Positions 8,619 to 17,727 of a DNA stretch of 64,000 bases are shown one piece after another. Numbering within the stretch: position 1 is the stretch's first letter; each line of letters opens with the position of its first letter. The stretch comes from JAAELZ01 sp965237485 (GTDB lineage Bacteria; Pseudomonadota; Gammaproteobacteria; Arenicellales; Poriferihabitantaceae). The notes below the pieces were generated by a model, which worked only from the letters and a program-made list of their open reading frames with translations, did no database searches and was not told the DNA's origin. The translations under genes and the position numbers were made by a program. Where the stretch lies: contig CBDEFQ010000004.1 in NCBI GenBank assembly GCA_965237485.1, positions 744,001-808,000 of the forward strand. Direction: 5' to 3'.

Positions 8619-8624
8619 TAATAT
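8619..8624 (+). promoter_or_regulatory. -10 box of the 6S RNA promoter
   Basis: TAATAT lies 6 bases before G8631, the first base of the closing stem of the predicted 6S RNA. I see no convincing -35 hexamer at the usual distance, so the promoter may depend on other elements. Confidence 0.45.
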
Positions 8625-8630
8625 AGCACC

Positions 8631-8830
8631 GCGTTACCTGCGATGTTTGTGAGTGAATCCCAATCCCTTTGAACCTAATCAAAAACCCGGGGGCTGGACT
8701 GCGAAAGGGGTGTAGCACGTCCGTGTTTTTAGGCGACTAAACTCAGCGGAAAGCCCGAACTAGAGCCGGCGCTCCCACTTGGACCTTTCGGTTCAAGGTA
8801 CGGAGGACCCGTGGCATAGGTGGGTAACGC
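8631..8830 (+). ncRNA. ssrS: 6S RNA
   Basis: This 200-base gene lies just upstream of fau/ygfA, the standard position of ssrS in gammaproteobacteria. The ends pair perfectly (GCGTTACC 8631-8638 with GGTAACGC 8823-8830). The 5' arm has GATGTTTG and AATCCCTTTGAACCTAATC, parallel to the E. coli GATGTTCG and AGTCCCCTGAGCCGATA. The 3' arm has the hairpin CTTGGACC-TTTC-GGTTCAAG followed by a GTGGCATAGG end, matching the E. coli CCTTGAACC hairpin and GGCATCTC end. 6S RNA binds sigma-70 RNA polymerase in stationary phase. Exact ends are inferred from the pairing. Confidence 0.82.
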
Positions 8831-9056
8831 ATTAAATTTAGTTTATGTGCTAAGTTCCTTGAACCGAAAGGTCCGAGGTACGGAGAACCCGTGGCATAGG
8901 TGGGTAACGCATTAAATTTAGTTTATGTGCTAAGTTCCTTGAACCGAAAGGTCCGAGGTACGGAGGACCCGTGGCATAGGTGGGTAACGCATTAAATTTA
9001 GTTTATGCGCTAAGTTCCTTGAACCGAAAGGTCCGAGGTGCGAAGGATCCACGACA
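8797..9056 (+). repeat. 80-bp tandem repeat containing copies of the 6S RNA 3' arm
   Basis: Units start at 8797, 8877 and 8957 with exact 80-base spacing, and a degenerate fourth starts at 9037. The first unit begins in the 6S 3' arm. Each full unit repeats the GTGGCATAGGTGGGTAACGC end plus an AT-rich spacer and the hairpin. In the repeats the hairpin is CTTGAACC-GAAA-GGTCCGAG, the inverted form of the one in the gene itself. The units differ by only a few bases. They fill the space between ssrS and the cyclo-ligase gene. Confidence 0.95.
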
Positions 9057-9092
9057 TCAGTGCATAGTGTGCTTTACCATTTACCCTTGGTC

Positions 9093-9689
9093 ATGAATCG
9101 AAACCAACTACGCAAAGAAATGCGCGAACAGCGCCGCGCGGTAACGCCAGCAGAACACCTATGGGCGGCATACAGGTTGCGCGCGAATTTAAAGTCTGTG
9201 ACTGCGTTTCGTGGTGCTAAGCGTGTTGGATTATATTTACAAAGCGACGGTGAAATAGACCCAGCGTTAGCGATGAAATGGGCTTGGTCGGTTGGGAAGA
9301 TATGCTACCTGCCTATCTTGTCGCATTGGGATGATCGGCCGATGAGCTTCGGGGAAGTTTGGCCAAATACTAAGTTCGCGCCCAACAAATTTGGAATTCC
9401 AGAGCCGCTAAGTACCCGCAAAGAATTAATAAAGGCCTGTAAGATAGATTGTTTGTTAATGCCTTTAGTGGCTTATGACGAGCAAGCGAATCGTTTGGGT
9501 ATGGGCGGAGGTTATTACGATAGGACACTGGCATTTAGCCTGCGTCATCCGTATTATCGACGCCCTAAATTAATTGGTTTGGCGCATCACTTTCAAAAAG
9601 TAGAACAATTGCCATTTGCCAGTTGGGACGTGCCGATAGACGGCATTGTTACTGATCTTGAAGTACGTAGATTTATTAGGAACGCATGA
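9093..9689 (+). CDS. fau: 5-formyltetrahydrofolate cyclo-ligase
   Basis: The enzyme converts 5-formyltetrahydrofolate to 5,10-methenyltetrahydrofolate using ATP. The C-terminal signature LGMGGGYYDRTLAF and the preceding LLMPLVAYDEQANR form the ATP/substrate site, and the N-terminal RKEMREQRR is typical. I chose the ATG at 9093 because the protein then begins MNRNQLRKEMR, like its relatives; a GTG at 9060 would add eleven residues. Neither has a strong ribosome-binding site. The gene follows ssrS, as in E. coli (ygfA), and its stop overlaps the next start, so the two are probably an operon. Confidence 0.92.
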   Translation: MNRNQLRKEMREQRRAVTPAEHLWAAYRLRANLKSVTAFRGAKRVGLYLQSDGEIDPALAMKWAWSVGKICYLPILSHWDDRPMSFGEVWPNTKFAPNKFGIPEPLSTRKELIKACKIDCLLMPLVAYDEQANRLGMGGGYYDRTLAFSLRHPYYRRPKLIGLAHHFQKVEQLPFASWDVPIDGIVTDLEVRRFIRNA

Positions 9690-10465
9690 AAGTATTAGCC
9701 ATCGGCGACATTGTTGCTAAACCCGGCCGTAGAGTGCTGCGAGAAAACCTAGCGCACTTACAAACAGAGCATGAGGTCGACTTTACGGTTGTGAATATAG
9801 AAAATGTAGCCGGTGGGTTTGGTATTACAAAGGCCGTGTTTGAAGAGTTGTCGGCCTTAGCCATTGATGTGATGACAACCGGCAACCACACCTTTGATAA
9901 GAAGGAAGTGTTGGAAATAATTGACAAAGAGCCCACCTTGTTACGCCCTTATAATTACCCCGAAAACACGCCCGGCGCGGGAATGGTTACAGTTACAGCA
10001 AGTAACGGCGTGAAAGTGACAGTCGTTAATATGATGTGCCAAGTGTTTATGCACGCCATTTTGGACTGTCCTTTTGCCGCGATGGATAAAATACTTCGCT
10101 CAATAAGTTTAAATGAGGGTATTATTTTGTTAGATTTTCATGGAGAAGCCACCAGCGAAAAACAAGCGATGGGTTGGCACGTAGATGGTCGGGTTTCTGC
10201 GCTGTGGGGAACACATACTCATGTACAAACTGCAGACGAACGGATATTACTAGAAGGCACCGCCTATATTTCTGATTTAGGTATGACAGGTGCGTACAAC
10301 TCTGTCATTGGTATGAACAGCGATATCGTTGTACAAGGTTTTGTCACTAAACGTCGCGGCCGTTTTGAGCCGGCAACGGGCCCAGCTGCATTGTGTGGAG
10401 CCTTAATCGACATCGACGAAACTACTGGCAAAGCGCGGAGTATTTCGCGTATTCGGGTAGAATAG
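9686..10465 (+). CDS. YmdB-family metallophosphoesterase (TIGR00282)
   Basis: The 259-residue protein belongs to the calcineurin-like TIGR00282 family; Bacillus YmdB is a 2',3'-cyclic nucleotide phosphodiesterase. Metal-binding motifs are visible: IGDIVAKPGR at the N-terminus (Asp8), NIENVAGGFG, TGNHTFDKKE, LLDFHGEATSEKQA and GTHTHVQTAD with its paired histidines. Length is that of the family. It overlaps the cyclo-ligase gene by four bases (ATGA). That pairing recurs in other proteobacteria, hinting at a shared housekeeping role. The physiological substrate in this organism is not known. Confidence 0.9.
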   Translation: MKVLAIGDIVAKPGRRVLRENLAHLQTEHEVDFTVVNIENVAGGFGITKAVFEELSALAIDVMTTGNHTFDKKEVLEIIDKEPTLLRPYNYPENTPGAGMVTVTASNGVKVTVVNMMCQVFMHAILDCPFAAMDKILRSISLNEGIILLDFHGEATSEKQAMGWHVDGRVSALWGTHTHVQTADERILLEGTAYISDLGMTGAYNSVIGMNSDIVVQGFVTKRRGRFEPATGPAALCGALIDIDETTGKARSISRIRVE

Positions 10466-10490
10466 CCCCAATTTTTAATAGACAGTAAAT

Positions 10491-11093
10491 ATGGCGAACA
10501 CTATTAGCATCTTGATTAAGCGCTTTCGTGCCTTGATCATTCTTGGACTCACTCTTTTTTCTTTATCATTGACTCACGCGGACGACACTATGAATCCACA
10601 AGTATTACTGAGCACCACTTTAGGTGACATCACGCTAGAACTAGACGCTGCTAAAGCGCCTACAACAGTTGAGAACTTTTTAAATTATGTAAAAACAGGT
10701 CACTTTGATGGCTTGATTTTCCATCGCGTTATCCCGGGCTTTATGGCGCAGGGCGGCGGCATGGAGCCTGGCATGGAAGAGCGTCCTAACCTATCTGCAA
10801 TTGATAACGAGGCGGATAATGGCCTTAAGAACGACACAGGCACTATTGCAATGGCACGTACTAACGACCCGCATTCAGCGACTTCGCAGTTTTTCATTAA
10901 CCTAAGCAACAATGATTTCCTAAACCACAAATCTAAAGATGCGCGGGGCTGGGGGTATGCAGTGTTTGGTAAAGTAACTGACGGCATGGATGTGGTTGAC
11001 GAAATGGCGAAAAAGCCAACTGGCGGTAACAATGGCCACCAAGACGTGCCATTGGAAGACATCGTTATTAATTCTGCGACAATTGTTGAATAG
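10491..11093 (+). CDS. Cyclophilin-type peptidyl-prolyl cis-trans isomerase with signal peptide
   Basis: The 200-residue protein has an N-terminal membrane-targeting segment (residues about 10-30, ending SLTHAD), so it should be periplasmic, like PpiA. The cyclophilin core follows: FHRVIPGFMAQGGG contains the catalytic Arg, GTIAMART and SATSQFFINL the substrate pocket, and WGYAVFGKVTDGMDVVD the end of the barrel. It catalyses proline isomerisation during protein folding. The start ATG lies 25 bases after the phosphodiesterase gene, so it may share its transcript. A strong terminator follows. Confidence 0.9.
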   Translation: MANTISILIKRFRALIILGLTLFSLSLTHADDTMNPQVLLSTTLGDITLELDAAKAPTTVENFLNYVKTGHFDGLIFHRVIPGFMAQGGGMEPGMEERPNLSAIDNEADNGLKNDTGTIAMARTNDPHSATSQFFINLSNNDFLNHKSKDARGWGYAVFGKVTDGMDVVDEMAKKPTGGNNGHQDVPLEDIVINSATIVE

Positions 11094-11126
11094 CACTTCA
11101 ACGAACCATTTCGTAAGAAACCCAAG

Positions 11127-11158
11127 CCGCGCGTCTGTCTTAAGGCGCGCGGTTTTTT
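11127..11158 (+). terminator. Rho-independent terminator after the cyclophilin gene
   Basis: CCGCGCG (11127-11133) pairs with CGCGCGG (11146-11152) and is followed by six T residues. It ends the fau-phosphodiesterase-cyclophilin unit. Confidence 0.9.
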
Positions 11159-11175
11159 ATTAGTTGTAGGTCATC

Positions 11176-14100
11176 ATGTCAGCAGTAGAGTCTGCGCTAA
11201 CCCAATGCATGATAAGCGACCGCCATGGCTTGCGGAGGCGAATACAAAGAGCCAAATGCCCTAAAGAGCAAGAAAAAGCATCCTTACTCTTGTCGAAGTC
11301 AGCGCAAAAAGCCCAGTGCCGGCGCGACAAAATGCTAGTAGTCAGCTACCCAGATAACTTACCCATCACCGCAATAGCCGATGAGTTGGTAGAGTTGATA
11401 CGACAAAACCAAGTCGTGGTTGTTGCCGGAGAAACAGGATCAGGGAAAAGCACGCAATTACCGAAATTATGTCTCGCTGCGGGCAGGGGCATTTATGGGC
11501 AAATTGCCCATACCCAACCAAGGCGTATTGCGGCGCACTCGATTGCAGAACGCCTAGCGCAAGAGCTGGAATGTGACCTAGGCAAAGGAGTGGGCTACCG
11601 CGTACGCTTTTCAGAAAAGTGTTCGGATGATGACTACATTAAAGTGTTGACGGACGGCATGCTGTTGTCTGAATCGGATAATGATCGATTCTTGAATCAA
11701 TACGACACGATTATCATCGACGAAGCGCATGAGCGATCATTAAACATTGATTTACTCCTGGGTTTGCTGAAGCAATTACTAGCTAAGCGTCCAGACTTAA
11801 AGCTGCTTATTACATCCGCAACCATAGATACCGAGCGGTTTGCTCAGCACTTTAATAACGCGCCGGTCGTTACTGTGTCAGGCAGAACCTATCCGGTTGA
11901 ATTGATTTATCAACCATCTGAAAACGAAAGAGAGCGATCTGATAAAGATACTAATCAAAGTATCTTGCGCGCGATCGAAATCTTATTTCAAACCCGAGTG
12001 GGTAATACCTTGGTGTTTCTACCGGGTGAGCGAGAAATTCGCGAGGCAACGTATTTTCTGGGCAAGCATCTTAAACGCGGAATTGAAATCTTACCTTTGT
12101 ACGCCCGTCTGCCATCAAAAGAACAAGCAAAACTGTTTAGGCCATCGGCTACGCCAAGAGTCATTTTATCTACCAACGTTGCCGAGACTTCGTTGACGCT
12201 GCCCGGTATAGATTATGTGGTTGACACCGGTTATGCGCGAATAAGCAGATACCATGCCAGTCGTCGGGTAAACGCTTTGCCCATTGAGCGGATTTCGCAA
12301 ACAGCAGCAAATCAGCGCATGGGCCGATGTGGCCGGGTTAACAACGGCCGATGTATTCGGTTGTATAGCGAAGAAGAGTTCGCAACTTCACCTGAATACA
12401 CAGCGCCAGAAATTAAACGCACCAGTCTGTCCGGCGTGGTGTTGACACTGCAATCACGTGGCTTAGGTGAAATAGCACAGTTTCCTTTTATCGACGCACC
12501 GGAACGTCGCCAGATCAACAGTGCTAAGCAAGAACTGCAATATTTAGGTGCTTTAGATAATGAAAGGTCACTAACAAAAATTGGACGTGACCTAGCCCGA
12601 ATGCCCGTTGATCCGCGTATTGGTCGAATATTATGGTCGGCCGCCAATGAGCAAGACTGCTTGGAATCGATCATCGTTTTAGCGGCGGCGTTAGAAATTG
12701 CCGACCCAAGATTGGTGCCATTTGAAAAGATGGAAGCAGCGCGCCAACACCATAAAAAAATGGGCGGTGAGGGCTCTGATTTTATAGTGCTGTTGTCCCT
12801 GTGGATTATCCTGCAGGAGCAACAATCAGCCTTAAGCCGTAACCAGTTTAACAAGTGGTGCGAACGGAATTATTTGTCTATTCCGCGCATTAGAGAATGG
12901 GGTGACTTGGTTAAGCGATTGTCAGCTGACTTAAAGCTGGCTAAATCGAGCCAACAAAAGCCAATAGAACTAAAAGAAGACGCCATTCATAAGGCATTGC
13001 TCACTGGGCTTATTGACCAAGTCGCCATGAAAGGCGACAAAGGAGAATATCAAGGTACTTTCGCAAAACAATGTGCGATTTTTCCCGGCTCGCAAATGTT
13101 TAAAGCGGCGCCTAAATGGATAGTTGCTGCCGAATTAGTAGAAACGGGGCGGCTGTATGCCAGAATGGTTGCGCCGATAAAAACGCAGTGGATAGAAGAG
13201 CTAGCACCTAACTTGTTACGCCGAGAATATTCAGAGCCGACGTGGTCGGCTAAAGCAGGCCAAGTAATGGCGTTTGAGCGCGCTTACTTAATGAGCTTGC
13301 CTATTTATAGTGGTCGGCGCACGTCCTATTCAAAAATAAACCCTATTGAATCACGCATGCTGTTTATACGTGATGGCTTGGTGGGCAATGATTTGGCAGG
13401 TAATGATCGGCATGGGTCTCCTGCATTTTTAGCACATAACCAAGCAGTCATTGATTCAGTCATTAAAATGGAGCACAAGCTACGGCGGCACAATGTATTA
13501 GTGGCGCCCGACGCCTTATATGCTTTTTATCACGCGCTGCTACCGGCTACAGTATTTAGCCAGCCGACCCTACATAAGTGGTTAAAAACCATCACCGATG
13601 TTGAGCGACAAGCATTACTAATGGATGAGCAACAGGTGATGAAACGAGCACTTAGCATCGAGCTGCAACAAAGCCTGCCGGACACCATCGAAATACGCGG
13701 TAATCGTATAAATTTAGACTATCAGTTTAAACCCGGCGAGTTTGATGACGGCATTACGGCTAAGTTGCCATTGTTGAATCAACTTTCCCCGGCAGACTTT
13801 GATCGTTTAGTGCCGGGATACTTACCGCAAAAATTAGAATTACTCATTCGCAGCTTACCCAAAACTTTGCGCAAGCAATGTGCGCCAATTTCCGGCACTG
13901 TAAAGCGGGTTCAAAGCCAAGTTGAACAAGATACAAGAGTGCTTGAGGAGGCGCTGGCAGAAGCCTTGTCTAAAACGCTTAAGATAAAGGTGGGCGCATC
14001 AGATTTTGACGCTGCATTTATCGATAGCAATCTAAAAATAAAATTAGCGGTGGTTGACGAAGAGGGTGATGAGATTGAAACCTCTGATAGTTTAGAGCAG

Positions 14101-15024
14101 CTGCAAGAGCGTTATGAAGTGCAAGCCAAGGAGCAAATCGCACAGGTAGAGCATGAATTAGTGAAAAGCGGTAAGACTCGCTGGGAATTTGGAGCGTTAC
14201 CAGACTCTATTGAAGTGTCGCGGCATGGCACTATTGCCTTGGCTTATCCCGCTTTAGTGGATAATGTTGAGAGCGTTGGTGTTCAGTTGTTTGATAGTGC
14301 GGCAGAAGCAGGTCGATCACATCAACAAGGCTTGGTTAGGTTATTTTGCTTGTCTCACCCTCTGGGGCAAAGCTTGGCGAAAAGACCATTGCCGTATTGG
14401 CAAAGCATCGCACTTCGTTATGTAGGGATAGGCAATAGTGAGGACTTAAAGCAGGAAATTACGGAAGCATTGCTACTAGAAGCTTTTAAATCGCAGTCCA
14501 AAAGTATTCGCAACGTAAAAGACTATTCAACTTATGCGGACAAGGTAGCGACGCAATGGCAGGCCGATAGCGAACAATACTGCCAATTGTTAGAGAAAGT
14601 ATTAACGCAAGCCAGCGAAGTGAGAGTGCAATTCAGTGAATTAAAAAACAACATAAACCCGGCCATCGCTGAAGATATAGAGATGCAACTAGGCTATTTA
14701 GTTTATGAAAGCTTCGTCACCGAAGTGCGGTACGAGAAACTAGCCTGGTACCCTAAATTTTTTAAGGGTTGCTTAGTGCGGCTAGAGCGGTGCCAGTTTG
14801 ACGAGAGCGGTGATTTGGCTAAGTTGGCCCAACTGCAACCCTACTGGCATCGCTATCTACGCTTGTATGAGGCGTACCCAGAGTCCCAAGTGTTGGATGA
14901 TTATCGTTGGTTAGTAGAGATGTATCGTTTGTCGTTGTTCGCGCAGACATTAGGCGCACCCATCAAGGTATCGGCGAAGCGTTTAGAGCAAGTTTGGCAG
15001 ACTTTTCAAAACGAAATTAAATGA
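11176..15024 (+). CDS. hrpA: ATP-dependent RNA helicase HrpA (DEAH box)
   Basis: The 1282-residue protein has the length and layout of HrpA. Helicase motifs are GETGSGKST (motif I, about residue 87), DEAH within IIDEAHERSLNID (motif II), ITSAT (motif III), FLPGEREI, STNVAETSLTLPG (motif V) and QRMGRCGR (motif VI). They are followed by the helicase-associated and OB-fold domains and the long C-terminal DUF3418 region. HrpA resolves stalled ribosomes and unwinds RNA. It starts just downstream of the terminator and converges with the next gene, leaving only two bases between the stops. Confidence 0.95.
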   Translation: MSAVESALTQCMISDRHGLRRRIQRAKCPKEQEKASLLLSKSAQKAQCRRDKMLVVSYPDNLPITAIADELVELIRQNQVVVVAGETGSGKSTQLPKLCLAAGRGIYGQIAHTQPRRIAAHSIAERLAQELECDLGKGVGYRVRFSEKCSDDDYIKVLTDGMLLSESDNDRFLNQYDTIIIDEAHERSLNIDLLLGLLKQLLAKRPDLKLLITSATIDTERFAQHFNNAPVVTVSGRTYPVELIYQPSENERERSDKDTNQSILRAIEILFQTRVGNTLVFLPGEREIREATYFLGKHLKRGIEILPLYARLPSKEQAKLFRPSATPRVILSTNVAETSLTLPGIDYVVDTGYARISRYHASRRVNALPIERISQTAANQRMGRCGRVNNGRCIRLYSEEEFATSPEYTAPEIKRTSLSGVVLTLQSRGLGEIAQFPFIDAPERRQINSAKQELQYLGALDNERSLTKIGRDLARMPVDPRIGRILWSAANEQDCLESIIVLAAALEIADPRLVPFEKMEAARQHHKKMGGEGSDFIVLLSLWIILQEQQSALSRNQFNKWCERNYLSIPRIREWGDLVKRLSADLKLAKSSQQKPIELKEDAIHKALLTGLIDQVAMKGDKGEYQGTFAKQCAIFPGSQMFKAAPKWIVAAELVETGRLYARMVAPIKTQWIEELAPNLLRREYSEPTWSAKAGQVMAFERAYLMSLPIYSGRRTSYSKINPIESRMLFIRDGLVGNDLAGNDRHGSPAFLAHNQAVIDSVIKMEHKLRRHNVLVAPDALYAFYHALLPATVFSQPTLHKWLKTITDVERQALLMDEQQVMKRALSIELQQSLPDTIEIRGNRINLDYQFKPGEFDDGITAKLPLLNQLSPADFDRLVPGYLPQKLELLIRSLPKTLRKQCAPISGTVKRVQSQVEQDTRVLEEALAEALSKTLKIKVGASDFDAAFIDSNLKIKLAVVDEEGDEIETSDSLEQLQERYEVQAKEQIAQVEHELVKSGKTRWEFGALPDSIEVSRHGTIALAYPALVDNVESVGVQLFDSAAEAGRSHQQGLVRLFCLSHPLGQSLAKRPLPYWQSIALRYVGIGNSEDLKQEITEALLLEAFKSQSKSIRNVKDYSTYADKVATQWQADSEQYCQLLEKVLTQASEVRVQFSELKNNINPAIAEDIEMQLGYLVYESFVTEVRYEKLAWYPKFFKGCLVRLERCQFDESGDLAKLAQLQPYWHRYLRLYEAYPESQVLDDYRWLVEMYRLSLFAQTLGAPIKVSAKRLEQVWQTFQNEIK

Positions 15025-15026
15025 CC

Positions 15027-16535
15027 TCAAGCGCCACTTAGGTGTGTTAGCTGGCGCTTGTTCTGGCTTCGTTTTTGACGTTGATTCTGTTTACTGTGTT
15101 GTTTTACCAGGCATTGCGGTAAGCCCTTGCTGCCACTAAGTAGATAATCCGCTTCTAGCGCAACTAGCGACGTTTTATCGTCTACGTTAAAAACATCTAC
15201 GAGCGCGGCATATAGTAAATCGAACAACCGCTTTAAGCCTATTTTGTGGGTTTGTCCGGTAGTTTTATGTAACCATTCGCTTAAGCGCATAAACCGTTCA
15301 AAAGGGGCGTCGCCCAATAACAGTGGTAGTGTTGATTTAAAGCGTCCTGCGTTACCCACTAAGTCCCAATAGCGAGCGAAGCGGCGCAGGCTTTGCATTT
15401 GAGCGAAATTCAGGGTGGAGGTAGATAAAATCTCGTAAGGCGAGTTCGGGTTAAAGCAAAGCCCATGGCTCTGCTCTAGGCGTACCATTGGCATGCCTCT
15501 TAGCCGCTTAAGAATTCCAAGTTGAATTTCATCTGGGCCAATCCTAACCAGTTCGTCAAAATTGTTAGCACAGCTTTCGAGCGTTTCGCTGGGCAAGCCA
15601 AAAATGAGGTCGGTATGGATATAGGCGGGGCTTTGCTCACACAACCACGCCAAGTTCGATCGCGTTTTCGCGTTATCTTGCTTGCGACTGATCAAGGTTT
15701 GTACTTCTTCGTTAAAGGTCTGAATGCCTACTTCAAACTGTAGGCTACCGGCTGGGAATTGTTTGATCATCTTTTTGAGCGCATCAGGCAGTCGATCAGG
15801 AATGACTTCGAAATGCACGAACAAGCCATCACACATACGGTCCAAGAAAAACTGCATAATTGGCACACTAACACGACTGCTTAAGTTAAAAGTTCGGTCA
15901 ACAAACTTAAAATTACGCGCGCCGCGCTCAAACAAAATTGACATCGCTTCTAAGAAGCGCTCGAGTTCAAATGGTTTCGCAGTTTTATCCAGGGCAGATA
16001 AACAAAACTCGCACTTAAAAGGGCAGCCTCTGGAGGCTTCTACATACAAAATACGGTTAACGAGGTCTTCATCGGTGTAGAGGTGGTAAGGCAGCGTGAT
16101 GTCCTTTAGCACTGGATTAACTAATAAGGGTTCTAGAATAGGAAACCCATACAGTTTATTTTTGCATAGTTGATAAAACGCGGCTTCGGCAGGGCCTGCC
16201 AAGATGTGGTCAGCAAATGTGCAAATGTGCTGAGCTGACTGCTCATGGCTCACTTCTGGGCCGCCGAGCACAATACAAGCGTCTGGCGCTAAAACCGTAA
16301 GTAGCTTAACCGTTTCTTCCGTTTGTACAGCATTCCAGATATAGACTCCCAAGCCAATTATTTTAGGCTGATGCGCAAGGATTTGCTCAGCGATGTCTAA
16401 AGGGCGTTGATCAATAGTAAATTCTATCAGGGCGCATTGCGTTGCTAGTTCTTTCAGGTTGGCTTGCAGATAACGTAGGCCAAAAGAGGTGTGGATATAG
16501 CGCGCGTTTAAGGTTGCTAAGACAATGTCCTTCAA
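15027..16535 (-). CDS. B12-binding-domain radical SAM protein
   Basis: The 502-residue protein starts with a cobalamin-binding-like Rossmann domain (residues about 1-140; IIGLGVYIWNAVQTEETV and IVLGGPEVSHE), then a radical SAM domain with the cluster motif CPFKCEFC in EASRGCPFKCEFCLS. Its C-terminal part resembles the DUF4080 region found in this group. It is likely a methyltransferase or mutase using S-adenosylmethionine; the substrate is unknown. It probably forms an operon with the upstream GDSL esterase gene, three bases away. Its last bases overlap a strong hairpin shared with the hrpA end. Confidence 0.82.
   Translation of the reverse strand: MKDIVLATLNARYIHTSFGLRYLQANLKELATQCALIEFTIDQRPLDIAEQILAHQPKIIGLGVYIWNAVQTEETVKLLTVLAPDACIVLGGPEVSHEQSAQHICTFADHILAGPAEAAFYQLCKNKLYGFPILEPLLVNPVLKDITLPYHLYTDEDLVNRILYVEASRGCPFKCEFCLSALDKTAKPFELERFLEAMSILFERGARNFKFVDRTFNLSSRVSVPIMQFFLDRMCDGLFVHFEVIPDRLPDALKKMIKQFPAGSLQFEVGIQTFNEEVQTLISRKQDNAKTRSNLAWLCEQSPAYIHTDLIFGLPSETLESCANNFDELVRIGPDEIQLGILKRLRGMPMVRLEQSHGLCFNPNSPYEILSTSTLNFAQMQSLRRFARYWDLVGNAGRFKSTLPLLLGDAPFERFMRLSEWLHKTTGQTHKIGLKRLFDLLYAALVDVFNVDDKTSLVALEADYLLSGSKGLPQCLVKQHSKQNQRQKRSQNKRQLTHLSGA
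15028..15060. terminator. Hairpin between convergent genes, possible bidirectional terminator
   Basis: CAAGCGCCA (15028-15036) pairs perfectly with TGGCGCTTG (15052-15060) at the convergent ends of hrpA and the radical SAM gene. There is no good T-run on either side, so the terminator role is tentative. Confidence 0.4.
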
Positions 16536-16537
16536 GC

Positions 16538-17509
16538 TTAGTCTCCTAGTAATAACATGATGATTGCCGATATAACAGGAGAACGACTTGGGCTCGCTTG
16601 TAATTTTTGAAACATGGCATCGCCCAACATTCGATGGGCTTTACCTGTAGGGTGAATATTGTCAAAGAACACAAAACGATCAAAGGTCAAACCAAAATTA
16701 CAATCCGGGTGAAACGAAAAAGAGCCGATGCTAAAACACCCTACAGAGGTTTGGGTGTAACCGAGGCTAGCAGCATTATTAAGGAGACTTTCAAATGCGC
16801 TGTAAAAATCAAATTCTATTAGCTGACGATTTGTATTTGTGAATAATGTATTCAGTTGCGCACTGAGACGCTGATTTAAAATTTGGGTGTAATTTTGTGC
16901 TCGCGCTGAAATGCCTGGATTGGAGCTTTCTAATGACAAGGTTTCCGGAATGCGTCCAATATTAGGCGAATTTGCGATAAAGAAATTTGTAGCGCCGGCA
17001 TTTATCAATCGAGTTATTTGGGCAACTAAACTAGAAACAGATAGATCAATTTGACTACTAGCGGTGCTTACAGATGCAGTGCCCCTTATGCTGCGCAAGT
17101 CGTTGCCGCCAATCATAATTAGATAGAGTGCGCTTGGGTCGGTGCTATTTGTGACTCGGCTTACGAAGGCATCGACTTGAGCAGTCAGGTCTTCATCTTC
17201 ATTGCCGACGATTGCCCCTCCCGCGACAGCATAATTGTAGCCACTTTGCTGGTTAGCTAAGTGCAAAGACGCGGCTGCGTTATCGCCAAGCAGTTGAGCA
17301 AGTCGGTCAACTGCTACTGTGCCATCGCTGATCCTGTTATTAAAATAAGGGAAAGGTAACGCACCGAATACACTGGAAAGATTACCAGTATCAGAAAGGC
17401 TATCACCAAAGATAACGATTTTTGAGAAATCGGTTTGCGCTAATGCTGAGGAAGCATATATTACCCATATTAGCATTATCACCAAACCGCGTATAAGCTG
17501 CGCTAACAC
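16538..17509 (-). CDS. Secreted SGNH/GDSL-family esterase or lipase
   Basis: The 323-residue protein has a signal peptide (hydrophobic residues about 8-24, cleavage after SALA) and the GDSL hydrolase blocks: IVIFGDSLSDTGN with the nucleophile Ser, a conserved Gly (AVAGGAIVG), MIGGNDLR with the oxyanion Asn, and FFDNIHPTGKAH with the catalytic Asp and His. It would hydrolyse ester bonds outside the cytoplasm; the substrate is unknown. The C-terminus has a short hydrophobic stretch (SAIIMLLLGD) rather than an autotransporter barrel. It is followed within three bases by the radical SAM gene. Confidence 0.88.
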   Translation of the reverse strand: MLAQLIRGLVIMLIWVIYASSALAQTDFSKIVIFGDSLSDTGNLSSVFGALPFPYFNNRISDGTVAVDRLAQLLGDNAAASLHLANQQSGYNYAVAGGAIVGNEDEDLTAQVDAFVSRVTNSTDPSALYLIMIGGNDLRSIRGTASVSTASSQIDLSVSSLVAQITRLINAGATNFFIANSPNIGRIPETLSLESSNPGISARAQNYTQILNQRLSAQLNTLFTNTNRQLIEFDFYSAFESLLNNAASLGYTQTSVGCFSIGSFSFHPDCNFGLTFDRFVFFDNIHPTGKAHRMLGDAMFQKLQASPSRSPVISAIIMLLLGD

Positions 17510-17727
17510 GCTTTGCAGCCACTTAGAAAGTGCGAAAAGTAATAACTGAATTTATTCAATGTGATGTAATACGTTCTGATTCGAACAGTTTGTATTTGGG
17601 TCCAATTTTACCGTAACTATGTTGCTTTATTGAGGAAGAAAGCGTTAAACTACGGCGCAAATAGAGTTCTAGAAGGCGAATGGCCGAAAGAGTGAACTTA
17701 TTACTAATTTGAACCGAGTGAAATTTA

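Noticed and set aside
8533..8718. A 61-codon minus-strand frame between moaA and the cyclo-ligase gene
   Set aside because: It overlaps the 5' arm of the 6S RNA and has no protein-like features.
8797..9056. Possible CRISPR array because of regular repeats
   Set aside because: The whole 80-bp unit is repeated without unique spacers, and it derives from the 6S gene.
12312..12854. A 180-codon minus-strand frame inside hrpA
   Set aside because: It lies opposite conserved helicase motifs and has no recognisable content.
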